From NCBI GenBank assembly GCA_001972305.1, contig BDDD01001756.1:85892-149891 (forward strand): a DNA stretch of 64,000 nt, in the 5' to 3' direction. Below the pieces are notes generated by a model. That model was not told the origin of the DNA, searched no databases, and was given only the letters and a program-made list of their open reading frames with translations. Every line of letters begins with the position of its first letter. Positions within the stretch are counted from its first letter, which is position 1. The position numbers and the translations under genes were made by a program. The stretch is from Cephalotus follicularis. Its lineage: Eukaryota; Streptophyta; Magnoliopsida; Oxalidales; Cephalotaceae. Of the stretch, positions 1 to 11,801 are shown in pieces.

Positions 1-114
1 GATTGGGTAGACACCGGGTCAGGCTGTTTCGCTTATGATTTTCTGATATGTTTTCTGTTTTCTGCTTTCTGTTTTGTTCCTTGTGATGTTTTATGTTTAA
101 GCACCTTTTCGTAG

Positions 115-1200
115 ATGGCACGTACAAGGAACGCTGCTCGGAGGTCTGCACCCGTCGAGGCTCAGGAAGTCAGAAATGAGCCTACCATGGAGGAGCTCGT
201 ACGTCAGGCAGTCGCTCATGAGATACGGCGCGCATTGAATGAACAGAATCTGAATCAGGACCGTAGGGAGCCTGTTGCTGCTAATGATGCTCCAGCTGAT
301 GTCCAGTTGGGAAGAGATGCTGCTGGGGACAGGACTGTTACGCCCACTTATGTTTGGCTTGAACGGTTCTAGAAGTAGAGACCGTTGTCTTTCAGCTCAG
401 CCGTGACTCCGGTGGAAGCTGAGCACTGGATAGCTAATATGGACAAGATCTTTGATGTGCTTGGTTGCAGTGATGAACAGAAGATTAAGTTAGTTGTATA
501 CAAGCTTGAGGGTGATGGTCAGAAATGGTGGAAAGCTGTGGTTTTGGCTAAGGGTGGCAACTATGCGGAGACTTTGACCTGGTCTGAATTTTGCGAGGTC
601 TTTTATCAGCAGTATTTTCCCACCGCTGATAAGGAGGCTTACGCCAGAGAGTTTATCAATACCAGATAGAAGGATGGAGAGTCGGCGACAGAGTTCTTGA
701 CCCGATTCACTAGGCTTGCTGGTTTTGCTGGGTCCGCTGCAGGAACAGCATTGGAGCAGGCAGAAAAGTTCAAATGGAAGTTGCACTATCAGTCCTGGGG
801 TAAATTTATCAACACCAGGTTTGCTGATGTATCTGAAGTGGCTAATGCGGCAAAGAACATTGAACTGGAAAGGTTAGATTTCCAGGCTGCTCGTCAGGAG
901 TTTGACAGAAAGCGAAACAGAGGTGATTCTCAGGGGCAAGGTTCTGGACAGAATAGGAATAGGAATGGCAAGCGTGGGAAGATAAATGATTACCGGGGAC
1001 AGCAACATCCCAGTAATGACCCAAGGCGGACCCAGGGAGCTGCGGATGTTCAGATTACAAAGTGTGAAGTGTGTGGTAGACAGCATCTGGTGGGAGTATG
1101 CTATAAGGCTATCGGGGCCTGTTTTGTGTGTGGACAGAAAGGGCACTTCGTGAAGGATTGTCCTGACCCTCGTGCAAAGGAAAGGAAGGGGAGTTATGCA
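115..1200 (+). pseudogene. Element A gag remnant
   Basis: Gag (capsid and nucleocapsid) region. The start at 115 is chosen because element B has the same MART-type beginning at 21775. A basic, Arg-rich N-terminus is followed by the retrotransposon gag core (about 385-900; EAEHWIANMDKIFDVLGC and a KWWKAV motif). At 1062-1161 there are two zinc knuckles: CEVCGRQHLVGVC (CX2CX3HX4C) and CFVCGQKGHFVKDC (CX2CX4HX4C). The protein would form the cytoplasmic virus-like particle and bind RNA. It is fossil sequence, not an open gene. Confidence 0.85.
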
Positions 1201-3984
1201 GATCGTGGACAGCGCAAAGTGGGAGGACGTGTCTTTGCTATCACGACTCAGCAGGCAGCTAACGCACCAGGTACTGTTTCGGGCCTTATTTATGTTGGTA
1301 ATTGTAAGGCTTATGTTTTGTATGATACTGGATCGACCCACCTGGTTCTAGCGAGGTCTTTTGTTCGGCATCTTGGGATGTCTTCTCAGTTGCTTGATCC
1401 AGCTTTGGTTCTTTCGACCCCTACGGGTTCATCTGTTGTGATATCTGAGTGCTTTTATGCTTGTCCTCTTGTTTTTGATGATCGGGTTCGTGATGCGCAC
1501 CTTTTGCCTATCGATATGTACGACTTCGATATGATATTGGGAATGAACTGGTTGGATCGTCATCGGGCTACGATCGACTGCTATGCTCGGAGAGTTCTAT
1601 TTGGGGATGTGAATAATCCTGAGTTTGTTTATCAGGGTTCACGGCCAAGGAAAGAAGTGAAAGTGATATCCGCTTTGAAAGCTCGGAAGTTGGTAGCTAA
1701 AGGCGCTGAAGGTTTCTGAGCTGTTGTGAAGGATGTCTCAAAGGTTGAGCCTCGCCTTGAAGACTATCCTGTGGTGCGAGAATTCTCTGATGTGTTTTCG
1801 GAAGAGTTACCGGGTTTGCCACCGCAACGGGAAGTGGAGTTTACCATCGAGCTCATTCCCGGGGCGGCACCTATATCTAAGGCACCTTACAGAATGGCAC
1901 CGTTGGAACTGCAAGAGTTGAAGGAATAGTTGCAAGAGTTGTTGGATCTTGGTTTCATTCGGCCTAGTAATTCACCGTGGGGTGCTCCGGTTCTTTTTGT
2001 GAAGAAGAAAGATGGGTCTATGAGGTTATGCATAGACTACAGAGAGTTGAATCGAATCACTGTTTGGAATAAATACCCGCTACCTAGGATTGATGACTTG
2101 TTTGATCAACTCCAAGGTGCTCGGTATTTCTCGAAGATCGATTTGAGATCGGGATATCATCAGCTTCGGATAAAGGATGAAGATGTGCCTAAAACTTCTT
2201 TCCGTACTCGGTATGGGCATTATGAGTTTTTGGTGATGCCTTTCGGACTCACTAATGCACCGGCAGTTTTCATGGATCTGATGAATAGGGTTTTTCATGA
2301 GTACTTGGATCAGTTTGTTATTGTGTTCATAGATGACATTCTTGTATATTCCAAGACGAGGGAAGAGCATGAAGAATAGCTTCGCATTGTGCTGGGTATT
2401 CTGAGGAAGAATCAGTTATACGCAAAGTTCTCAAAGTGTGAGTTTTGGTTGGAACAGGTGGCGTTTTTTGGGTCATGTGGTTACAGCTGAAGGTATCTGT
2501 GTAGATCCTGCTAAAGTTGAGGCTATTACGAAATGTCTGAGACCTACCACAGTGACGGAAGTTAGGAGTTTCCTAGGTTTGGCTGGATATTATAGGCGGT
2601 TTGTGGAAGGCTTTTCCTCTATAGCCTTACCACTTACTCAGCTTATGAGGAAGGGAGCGAAGTTTGAGTGGAATGAGGAGCGAGAAGCAAGCTTTGAGAA
2701 ATTGAAGAATGGTCTTGTGTCAGCACCAATTCTTCGTTTACCATCTGGGTCGGGTGGATACCAGATATACAGCGATGCTTCTAAGAAGGGTTTGAGTTGT
2801 GTTCTGATGCAGCACGGTCATGTGATAGCTTATGATTCGAGACAGTTGAAGCCTTATGAATTGAACTATCCTACATATGATCTCGAGTTGGCGGCGGTAG
2901 TGTTTGCATTGAAGATTTGGAGGCACCACTTGTATGGATAAACTTGTGACGTCTTTACCGATCATAATAGTCTCAAGTATATCTTTACACAGAAATAGTT
3001 GAATATGCGTCAGAGAAGGTGGTTAGAACTTCTGAAGGACTATGATCTGAACATTCAGTACCATCCTGGTAAAGCAAATGTTGTAGTTGATGCTCTAAGT
3101 CGGAAGAGTTCTGGGAGTGTAGCGGCTTTGCTTACTCAGCCGCAGTTGATAGCTGATATGGAGCAGATGGATTGCATCTGTATGTTCAGGGTTCTGAAGG
3201 TTGTATTGCTGCGATGAATGTTGAGCCTACTCTTCTATCTCGGATTAAGACAGCTCAGAATGATGATGGTGAGCTTTGGGCCTTAGTCCAGAATGTTGAA
3301 AAGGGTAAGCAATCAGAATTCTGTATGGATGAGCATGGTATGATATGGCTGGGTAATCGGTTGTGTGTTCCGTCAGATTCTTCTATCAGAGATGTTGTTT
3401 TGTCAGAGGCACACAGTTCTCCATTTTCTATACATCCGGGTTCTACGAAAATGTATAGGGACTTGAAGAAGAATTTCTGGTGGAATGGAATGAAAAAGGA
3501 TGTTGCGGAGTACGTTGGGAAGTGTTTGATCTGTCAGCAGGTAAAGATTGAACACCAGCGTGCTAGTGGTTTGTTACAGCCCTTGGAAGTTCCGGTTTGG
3601 AAATGGGAAAGTATATCGATGGACTTTGTTACGGGTTTTCCGAGAACTTTCAGAAGGCATGATGCTATTTGGGTAGTAGTGGATCGATTGACGAAATCGT
3701 CTCACTTCTTGGCTATCCGAGAAGACTTTTCTGTGGATCGTTTGGCTTAGGTGTTTCAGCAGGAGATAGTGAGACTGCATGGGACTCCGGTATCCATTGT
3801 TTCGGATAGGGATCCTCGTTTCACTTCACGGTTTTGGAAAGTGTTTCAGAAAGCTTGGGGTACTAGGCTCAGTTACAGTACAGCTTTTCATCCACAAACA
3901 GATGGGCAGACTGAGAGAACCATCCAGACCTTAGAGGATATGTTGAGGTCTTGTGCTTTGGAGTGGACTGGGAGCTGGGGTATG
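1201..3984 (+). pseudogene. Element A pol remnant (PR-RT-RH-INT)
   Basis: Polyprotein region. The aspartic protease shows LYDTGSTHLV near 1318-1347 and [14 protein letters not shown] near 1540-1585. The RT covers about 1880-2500 with [17 protein letters not shown] and the catalytic FIDDILVYS box near 2326-2352. RNase H follows ([17 protein letters not shown]; about 2760-3120). Integrase starts near 3400 with its HHCC zinc finger (H..H then CLICQ) and keeps the core motif [18 protein letters not shown] near 3886-3940. The region is incomplete at its 3' end; the C-terminal tail seen in H, C and B is absent. It is broken at several points. Confidence 0.88.
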
Positions 3985-4684
3985 AATCGATTCTAGTTTA
4001 TGTGATCTGAGGTGAATTCAGATATATGGTCCGAGGTTTGATCGGATATATGTGTGTGAGAATTGACTTGTGTAGTGCCGTACACTTCAATTCTTGTGGG
4101 CATGTGGAATTAGCGCCTCCCTTGCCAAAATTTATGATATGTGATATGTATATGGCTCAGTATGTTTTTAACAATTATGATTTCGATGTTTCGTAATTGT
4201 TTCGAAAAATATATGCAATTGTTATTTGAATATGATTAAACTGTCTTAACTGTTTAAGATTTATGTTACATTATTATTGGAATATAAATGTTTTTAAATT
4301 ACGTTTACTGTTTTATTTCCCTTATCCGTACTGAGGTTTGCTCAGCCGTGTTTTTGTTTTCCGTGCGGCAGGTTTTCAGGAGCAGCGGGGGAAAGTGTGA
4401 TTGAGTGATGACCACCATATGTGTTGGATCCTTAGGAGAGTGATCCTTATGTTATGTTAGTGGTCTGAAATATGGATTTTTATGTTTTATGTTTTTAAAT
4501 GGGAACTGAATTACCTTTTGAGTTTTACGCAACTACTTAATATGTTAAATGTTAAGTTTTAATGTTTTGATAAGACTGCCACGTTTTCGGCTGTTATTGG
4601 CTAATAAAGCAAATTTATGAGTTGTTAAGTTATGATATGTATTATATGACCCTGTGACGACTCCCGCCGTCCGGGGGTGTTACA
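3982..4684 (+). repeat. Element A 3' LTR, partial
   Basis: Matches the 3' part of solo LTR G (from about 57588 to 58310), including the shared GAATTGACTTGTGTAGTGCC stretch, a stem-loop at 4331-4345, AATAAA at 4603-4608 and the end CCGGGGGTGTTACA. It lacks the front part of the LTR. Confidence 0.88.
4331..4345 (+). other. LTR stem-loop (A)
   Basis: Stem CTGAG / CTCAG with a 5-base loop GTTTG, ending 339 bases before the LTR end. A stem-loop at the same relative position occurs in the other Tekay-type LTRs here. The base pairing is seen directly; function is unknown. Confidence 0.6.
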
Positions 4685-5352
4685 CATACTGTACTGTACT
4701 ATTTATTGGTCCTTTACGGACATCACTGTGATTGTTGACGTAGCCCTGGCCGGGTTACTACTGTACTGTTACTGTATACATATATTTCTTATATATGTGA
4801 CACTGATATTTACTGTACTGTTATACGTATATATATTCTCATATATGTATAAACCGGGTCTCCACTGCACTGCATCATCTATGCATTCATATCATGACAT
4901 GCATTATATTGATCCCGATTTACTGTTATGACTTAGCCGAGTGAGGACAACGGCTAACCCCCTACTTTACAGATTGATGCAGTGGACTGTTGGGTCGGCA
5001 TGGACGAAGATCAAGCTGTTATATTCTTGATTTTGTTTATCATCCTGTTTTGTATTAAACCCATGTGGATTATGGTTTCCGGATGTGCCATTGTTATGGT
5101 TCTGTTTCTGAAGGAATTTTATATTGTACTGTAATTCGCGCTCCGTTTTATGGGCGATTAACTATGATGACCTGTATTTGGGTAGCGTGCGGTATGGGAC
5201 GCACGTTACGAGTTTACGGCTTATGTTTTGTTATGCTTCCGCAACTGTTATTCTTGGAAAAGTTTTATTTTTATGGTTTTTACATGAGCTGTATTATATG
5301 TTAATTGCCTTTACCGCTTTAATGTTGCGTTCTCTATGAACGGGGTATGACA
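4685..5352 (+). repeat. Element H 5' LTR, 3' part
   Basis: Aligns to the reverse complement of the C LTRs (for example TTAGCCGAGTGAGGACAA near 4933). It ends in GGGGTATGACA directly before the primer site. The front part lies beyond element A, outside the window. This stretch holds no gene; small open frames at 4677-5339 are LTR shadows. Confidence 0.85.
4933..4957 (+). other. LTR stem-loop (H)
   Basis: Stem TTAGCCG / CGGCTAA (7 pairs) around an 11-base loop, followed by a C run and TTTACAG. It lies 395 bases before the LTR end, matching the place of the stem-loops in A, B, C, E and G. Confidence 0.65.
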
Positions 5353-5356
5353 ACAG

Positions 5357-5368
5357 TGGTATCAGAGC
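5357..5368 (+). other. Primer binding site, initiator-Met tRNA (H)
   Basis: TGGTATCAGAGC, complementary to the 3' end of plant initiator methionine tRNA, starts four bases after the LTR end. Confidence 0.9.
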
Positions 5369-5462
5369 ATATTCCATATATGCTTAGCTAGGATACTTTC
5401 CTTGGCAATTAATGAATTATTTTCCTAAAGTCGTGACTGACCGTCAATCTTCTTATAGGAAA

Positions 5463-6590
5463 ATGGACCGAAGGAGAACACATGCTAGGGCTAGAGCCAT
5501 TGGAGCTGATGCCCCAGAAGAAGCTAATGTTCCGCAAGGGATGAATATTCCCCGGGATGACAGAGATCCGATGACTCGGATCGCAGACTATTTACAGCAG
5601 CAGATGGCCTTTAACAGGGCTAGTGCGGAGGAGATGCGCCAGTACTACACGCAAGCCCGACCGCAGCATAGGGCTCCCGACCACTTCCCGGGAGAGGATA
5701 GTTTTGGGAGAGATGTCGAGAAGTTCATGAGGCTAAATCCACCCAGCTTCAAGGGGGAACTGGATGCTACGATTGCTGATAGATGGCTGCAGGACCTGGA
5801 GAAGATCTATTAGGTGATGGACTGTACTGACGCTCAAAAGTTGAGATTTGCTGTGTACCGCCTATGGGGTGAGGCCACTCATTGGTGGGAAATGGTTAGA
5901 GCGAAGTGGGAATCACAGGGACTGGACAACACTTGGGACCGATTCCAGACAGAGTTCCTGGAGACTTATGTTCCATACATTGACCAAGAGCGACGAGAGA
6001 GTGAGCTCATGGAGTTACGGCAGGGAGAGATGACTGTTGCAGAATATCAAGCAAAGTTCATGGAGTTGGCCAGACATTCACCTTATCTGGTAGCTGATGA
6101 AGCAAAGAAGATACGGAGGTTTTTGAGAGGGTTGCGACCGGATCTTCGGTCGAGGATTAGAGCCATGGAGCTGAGGACTAATGTGGAGGTTGCTCAGAAA
6201 GCTAGAATGTTGGAGACGATATCCAGCGAGGACCGGGCTGAGAGAGCTCGTGCGAAGGAGAGTAAGCAGAGTCCTACAAAGTCCCGACCGGCATCGTCAA
6301 AGTGGCAAGATGGTGGTTCTCCGACGAAGTCGTCGAAGAACAAGTCTCTGCAGACGGCTTCGCAGGGTACTCCCAGCCTAGGGAGTAATGCTAGATCCGG
6401 AGGATGCTTTTACTGTGGTCGTACTGGCCACCAACAGAAGGATTGCTGGAGGTTCAATGGCTGGTGTCTGAGGTGAGGGCACCGGGTCATTCGGTGAAGG
6501 ACTGCCCGAAGAGTTCTGCTACAGTGCCTACTGGGCTGGGGAGCAGTAGTGGTGCGGCTGCGGGACCATCACAGAGGAGGGATACCGGCA
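5463..6590 (+). pseudogene. Element H gag remnant
   Basis: Begins MDRRRTHARARAIGADAP at 5463, the same start as in element C. The gag core (FMRLNPPSFKGELDATIADR, then GEATHWWEM and LRQGEMTVAEYQAKFMELA) spans about 5720-6180. A basic linker leads to a zinc knuckle [14 protein letters not shown] at 6405-6446, with a second knuckle ([11 protein letters not shown]) next to it. Capsid and nucleocapsid role. Broken. Confidence 0.87.
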
Positions 6591-9500
6591 TGGGCATCGC
6601 AAAAGGTAGAATTTTTGTACTTGCTCAGACTGAGGTTCCAGAGTCGACTTCTATTGTTGGAGGTACTCTGTATATATATGGTTATTCTGCTAGAGTACTG
6701 ATGGACTCTGGAGCATCGCATTCATTTATATCTGCACATTTTCCATCTTGCTTAGATGTCACCCCTGACTGCTTGTCTTATACACTTTATGTGAGTACAC
6801 CGACTAGGACTTCTATGCATACTGACTCGGTATATAGGAGTTGTGAGATGTCTAGGGCAGGCATTCCTTTATATGCAGATTTGATTGTACTGCCAATCTG
6901 TGACTTCGATTTGATATTGGGGATGGATTGGCTATCGGTGTACCGTGCTCGTATGGATTGCTACCATAAGACTGTGGATTTTTGTCTGCCCAACAGAACG
7001 ACTTTTCAGTTCAAGAGACAAGGGATTCTCAACACCGATCATATCTTTTATCCAAGCATCGAGATACTTGGAACAGGGATGCGAGGGATATTTGGCTTAT
7101 GTTATAGATCGAAGGAAGGAGAAAGGCTTGAGCTTGGAGGAAATTCCAGTTGTGTGCGAATTTTCAGATGTGTTTCCTGATGACTTGGGATCCTTACCGC
7201 CTAAGAGGAGTATGGAGTTCGTTATTGATCCTGTTCCTGGAACGGCTCCTATCTCTAAATCACCTTATCGGATGGCTCCGGCTGAGTTGCGAGAGCTGAA
7301 GCTACAGTTACAAGACCTGATTGATAAGGGTTTTGTAAGACCCAGTGTTTCTCCATGGGGTGCACCTGTGCTGTTCGTCAAAAAGAAGGATGGGTCGATG
7401 AGGCTCTGTATCGACTATCGGATGTTAAACAAAGCAACTATCAAGAATAAATATCCTTTACCCAATATTGACGATTTATTTGATCAATTGCAAGGATCGA
7501 GGGTGTTTTCTAAGCTCGATTTGAGATCGGGTTACCACCAGTTGCGAGTGAGGGAAGGAGACATTGAGAAGACTGCCTTTCGGACACGGTATGGTCACTA
7601 CGAGTTCTTGTTGATGCCATTCGGTGTTACCAATGCACCGGCAGCTTTTATGTCATTGATGAATGATGTATTTTGACCTTACCTGGACCAGTTTGTTGTG
7701 GTATTTATTGATGATATAGTGGTATATTCGAGGAGTGAGGAGGAGCACACTCGACACCTGAGGATGGTATTGCAGGTTCTTAGAGAGCACCGATTGTACG
7801 CCAAATTTGGCAAATGCGAGTTCTGGCTTGACCATGTGATCTTTCTCGGTCACATCGTATTTGGAGAAGGCTTGACGGTGGATCCGTCAAAGACTGAGGT
7901 AGTTAGAGACTGGCCGCAACCAAAGAATGTGACGGAGGTGTGCAGTTTCCTTGGGTTGGCGGGATATTACCGGAGGTTTATCCAGAATTTTTCACGGATA
8001 GCTGAACCTTTGACCAGACTGACCCAGAAGAAGACTCTTTTTGTCTGGGACGAAGACTGTGAGGCTAGCTTTCGTGAGCTGAAGGTCCGGTTAGTTTCCG
8101 CTCCTATCTTGGCGTTACCTGAGGGTAATGAAGGCTTTGCAGTGTACAGCGATGCATCGGTAGGGGCTTGGGCTGTGTGTTGATGCAGCGAGGCAGAGTG
8201 ATTGCATATGCCTTGAGGAAGCTTAAACCGTATGAAGAAAACTACCCGACTCATGACCTTGAGCTTGCAGCTATCATCTTTGCCCTTCAGAAGTGTAGGC
8301 ACTACCTTTATGGGGCGCAGTTTGAGATCTTTACCGATCATAAAAGCTTGAGGTATCTGTTTTGCCAAGATACACTGAACATGAGGCAGCGTAGATGGGT
8401 AGAATTCTTCAATGATTATGATTACAGAGTTCAGTATCACCCGGGGAAGGCAAATGTGGTCGCTGATGCCTTGAGCCGTAAGGCTATGCTTGCTAGTGCG
8501 ATGGTGTCGCAATGGAAGGTGTTGGAAGACTTCCAAGAATGGTCTCCATTCAATCAGTCACCGGGGATCTTTCGAGCCAACATGCGGGTTGAACCAGTGT
8601 TACTGCATCACATCAAAGATGCACAACCACATGATCCTGAATTGCAGCGGATTCGAGAGAATCTGGATTCGGAGTTTGATTTTAGAGTGCACGAAGATGG
8701 TATTATGAGATATCGGGGACGTGTATGTCTTCTGAATGAGCCTAGAGTGAAAGATGAGCTACTCCGCGGTGCTCAAAAATCCCTGTACAGTATTCATCCG
8801 GGTAGCACGAAGATGTATCAAGACATGAAGAAGTGTTACTGGTGGCCTGGCATGAAGCGGGAGATCGCTGAGTATGTGGCAAGGTGTTTGACTTGCCAGA
8901 CAGTTAAGGCCGAGCACCAGAGATCGGCAGGTTTGCTGCAACCCTTGCCGATTCCAGAGTGGAAGTGGGAACATGTTACGATGGATTTCGTTTCGGGTTT
9001 TCCTTTGACTCGGAACCGTCATAATGTCGTGTGGGTCATCGTGGATAGACTCACCAAATCAGCGCACTTTCTGCCGACACACGTTACTGATTCTGCGAGC
9101 AAGCTGGCTCGACTGTATGTGAAGGAGATAGTGAGACTACACGGGGTTCCAGTCAGCATCGTATGTGATAGAGATGCTATCTTAACTTCCAACTTATGGA
9201 AAAGATTTCAGACAGCATTAAGGACGAAGCTGAACTTAAGTACTGCCTTCCACCCTCAGACCGATGGGCAGTCTGAGCGTACCATCCAGACCTTGGAGGA
9301 TATGCTGCGGGCTTGCGTTATTGATTTTGCAGGTACCTCGGAGGATCACATTCCCCTGATAGAGTTTTCTTACAATAACAGCTATCATTCCAGTATCGGC
9401 ATGGCACCGTTTGAGGCACTGTATGGGAGGAAGTGCAGATCTCCTGTATGTTGGGAAGAGGTCGGGGAGCGACCTTTACTCGGGACTGAACTAGTGGAGG

Positions 9501-10021
9501 AAACTTCGGAGAAGATCATGACGATCAAGAAGAAGCTGCTTGCTGCTCAGAGTCGGCAGAAGAGCTACACTGACAGTGTGAACAGAAGACCTTTGGTCTT
9601 TAACGTGGGTGATCACGTGTTCTTGAAGGTATCACCATGGAAGGGCGTGCAACGGTTTGGGAAGAAAGGCAAATTAGCTCCACGCTACATTGGTCCTTTT
9701 GAGATTTTGGAGAGAGTCGGGGAGGTAGCTTATTAGCTTGCCTTACCTCCTACACTGTCAAACGTGCACGACGGCTTCCACATATCCATGCTGAGGAGAT
9801 ATAACCCGGACCCGTCACATGTCCTGGATTATGATACTGTTCCTGTACAGGATGATCTATCTTGTGAGGAGTTGCCTGTGCGGATTCTCGATCGGAAGAC
9901 GCAGACTTTGAGGAACCGAACCATTTCCATGGTCAAGGTTCAATGGCAGTTTCACCGACCAGATGAAGCAACTTGGGAGCGTGAGGAGGACATCCGAGAA
10001 CGCTACCCGCACTTATTCTAG
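6591..10021 (+). pseudogene. Element H pol remnant (PR-RT-RH-INT-chromodomain tail)
   Basis: The protease has MDSGASHSF near 6701-6727 and LILGMDWLS near 6910. The RT (about 7210-7870) has [17 protein letters not shown] and a catalytic FIDD box near 7704. RNase H lies about 8120-8480 (ending VVADALSRKA). Integrase, about 8770-9560, shows the HHCC finger ([22 protein letters not shown]) and [14 protein letters not shown] near 9248. The tail carries the GDHVFLKVSPWKGVQRFG motif and a chromodomain-like end (VKVQWQFHRPDEATWERE), finishing at 10021. In living relatives the chromodomain steers integration to marked chromatin. The region is in good shape for a fossil but broken in a few places. Confidence 0.9.
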
Positions 10022-10052
10022 ATTGATTTTAATTTCAAGGACGAAATTCCTT

Positions 10053-10066
10053 GAAGGTGGGGTGGA
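10053..10066 (+). other. Polypurine tract (H)
   Basis: GAAGGTGGGGTGGA directly before the 3' LTR, after the Tekay-like CAAGGACGAAATTCCTTG stretch. Confidence 0.85.
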
Positions 10067-10260
10067 TGTAACGCCCGAGATTTTCTTGTATTGTAATTTC
10101 ACGATGTATTTTGTACTTTGTAATTGTGGAATTAATAAAGGATGAATTTTTCGGATATTATGGTGTTTTTCCGAACTCTAATGATGAAGGAATTGGGATC
10201 AAATTGTGAAGGGAATGTTTAATGTGTCTTTTGGTAAAAACGGCAAAGTTTTAAGGTTAA

Positions 10261-10370
10261 AGCGCTGACGCCTACACTTGGAGCGTCGACGCTTAAGCCA
10301 TTAAAACGCGCGTTTAAATACAACACATAAGCGCCGACGCTTGCATGTGACTGTCGACGCTTTGCGACGT
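10261..10370. repeat. TCGA-palindrome cluster 1 (H 3' LTR)
   Basis: Variants of AAGCGTCGACGCTT, spaced about 20-30 bases. It starts about 195 bases from the LTR start, the same place as cluster 1 in the C and I LTRs. Confidence 0.7.
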
Positions 10371-11138
10371 GTTCTGCACATTCTTGACAGCAGATGAACG
10401 TGTCGCAGTGGAGGTTTTTACTGGGCTTTTACCATGTGTTTTGGCAGATCTTTAAGGACGTGGCCTGCATGCAGTTTGTTGACAGATATACCTGCAACAG
10501 CAGGGCATGGGGAAGAGAAAGAATCTCTGTCTGCATGGCCTGTATGGAGGGGGAAAGCAACACCTGTTGTAATGGTCTGCATGAAAGGGAGGAGTTAATT
10601 TTTGGTTGTGTTGACAGAAGAAACAGAGACGTTTTGGCATAAAACACCTACTCCTCTCACCCTCCTTCCTGTTACAAAGGACCAGACACTTGTTAGAGAG
10701 GCTCTGCGAGTGGTAAAAGAGAGCAAGAGAGCTTGGGAGAGGAGACAACCACCATTGTTGAGAAAGGAAGCTTGGAGCTTTCACACCAACTGCTAGGACG
10801 AACCAGGGAGCTTCAAAGCCGTAACTGGGGACTCAAGTGACTTCGTGGAATTCTAAAAGAGGTGGACTTTCGGCTTCTAACTTGAGGCCAGAGGTAGGGG
10901 AAGCCATGATTGTAGTTTCATGATCAATATTTAATGTTGTTCAGTGATGTTCTTGCATGGAATTCATGGTTTAATAATCCGTTTTTGGTCACTGAAATGA
11001 TGCCACCTTATACAGGATGTGTAATATGTTATTGCATGTCATTTTTCTGGGCTTATTACTTGTTGGAATGCATGTATTATGCTTGGAAATGTCACTGGTT
11101 AGCCATGTCGAGAGGTAGAAGACGATAACTGTTTTAAA

Positions 11139-11335
11139 CCGTCGACGCCTAAGTAATGACCGTCGACGCTTTGTTCTGTCAACCGCGTTTTATATACTGA
11201 AATGCGTTTGAACGTCGACTCTTGAAAGTATAGATATCGACGCCCTGGCACTTAAAGCGCTGACGCTAAGGGACTAAACGGCGACGCTTAAGGCATATAA
11301 GCGTCAACGCCTGAGGATTAAACGCCGACGCTTTA
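11139..11335. repeat. TCGA-palindrome cluster 2 (H 3' LTR)
   Basis: About seven to eight copies of CGTCGACGC-like units, such as the pair at 11139-11170 with centres 21 bases apart. Several units have decayed from TCGA. It starts about 1.07 kb from the LTR start. Confidence 0.7.
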
Positions 11336-11801
11336 GAGTACTGTTTGGACAATTCCTACCGTTTTGATACCTAACGATCCCGATTTCGCTTAGGGTGCAT
11401 TAGAGCATTTGTATGCATCGCATATGTACTGTTTTACTGCCTGTTCTTGACTGTTTGAGATTGGTTTATGATTTCTAAGTTATTACTTTAGAAATGCATA
11501 TAAACTTCTATGTTGAGTATGGAAATGTGAAACAAATGTTATTATATATTCGAACATACTGAGGGAGTAATTTCCCACCCACTGGACTGTTTCAAAAGAA
11601 TATTTTCTACTGAAAGTATCTAATTTCAAATGTTGTCACTTTTGGAAACATTTTGGAAAACAACTGCCTGTTGTCGATCTAAACGATCTTTACTGTTCAC
11701 TGTACTGTTACTGTTTGAATTCACTGTTTGCTTTGTGAATTGCTATGTGTTTGTGTTTGCGCTACTAGTTGTATGGAGGAGGCTGCCAGCGCCGACTAGA
11801 G

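Larger units (their letters stand above)
1..4684 (+). mobile_element. Element A: Ty3/Gypsy chromovirus (Tekay/Del type), incomplete
   Basis: Internal region and partial 3' LTR of a Ty3/Gypsy element. Its 5' LTR and primer site lie left of the window: base 1 matches the stretch just after the primer site of the related element B (about 21665). Order is gag, protease, RT, RNase H, integrase, as in Gypsy elements. The last bases (4681-4684, TACA) are a normal LTR end, and the DNA that follows (CATAC onward) is the 5' LTR of element H, so A was inserted into H. The coding part is broken in roughly eight places and is incomplete at its 3' side. Its LTR is closer to solo LTR G than to the LTRs of B, so A and G form one subfamily. 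The family call is firm; the Tekay lineage is inferred from gag style, LTR length and the chromodomain seen in relatives. Confidence 0.9.
4685..11801 (+). mobile_element. Element H: Ty3/Gypsy chromovirus (Tekay/Del type), incomplete
   Basis: Element with the last part of a 5' LTR, primer site, gag, pol with chromodomain tail, polypurine tract and most of a 3' LTR. It is the same family as inverted element C (LTR ends and proteins match closely). A is inserted in its 5' LTR, so the start of H lies left of the window. Its 3' LTR stops inside the LTR where the Athila-like block K begins. The coding part is broken in about six places and is otherwise fairly complete. No target duplication can be tested, because neither outer end is in view. 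Confidence 0.9.
10067..11801 (+). repeat. Element H 3' LTR, truncated
   Basis: Starts TGTAACGCCCGAGA, as the C LTRs do on the other strand. It can be followed to GCGCCGACTAG near 11801, where homology to C stops and Athila-like sequence takes over. It holds two clusters of TCGA-type palindromes (10261-10370 and 11139-11335). Open frames at 10394-11128 have no recognisable domain and are taken as leader or LTR noise. Confidence 0.85.

Noticed and set aside
10394-10642. 82-codon frame in the H 3' LTR
   Set aside because: It lies in the LTR leader, has no recognised domain and no matching frame in the C LTR in the same reading.
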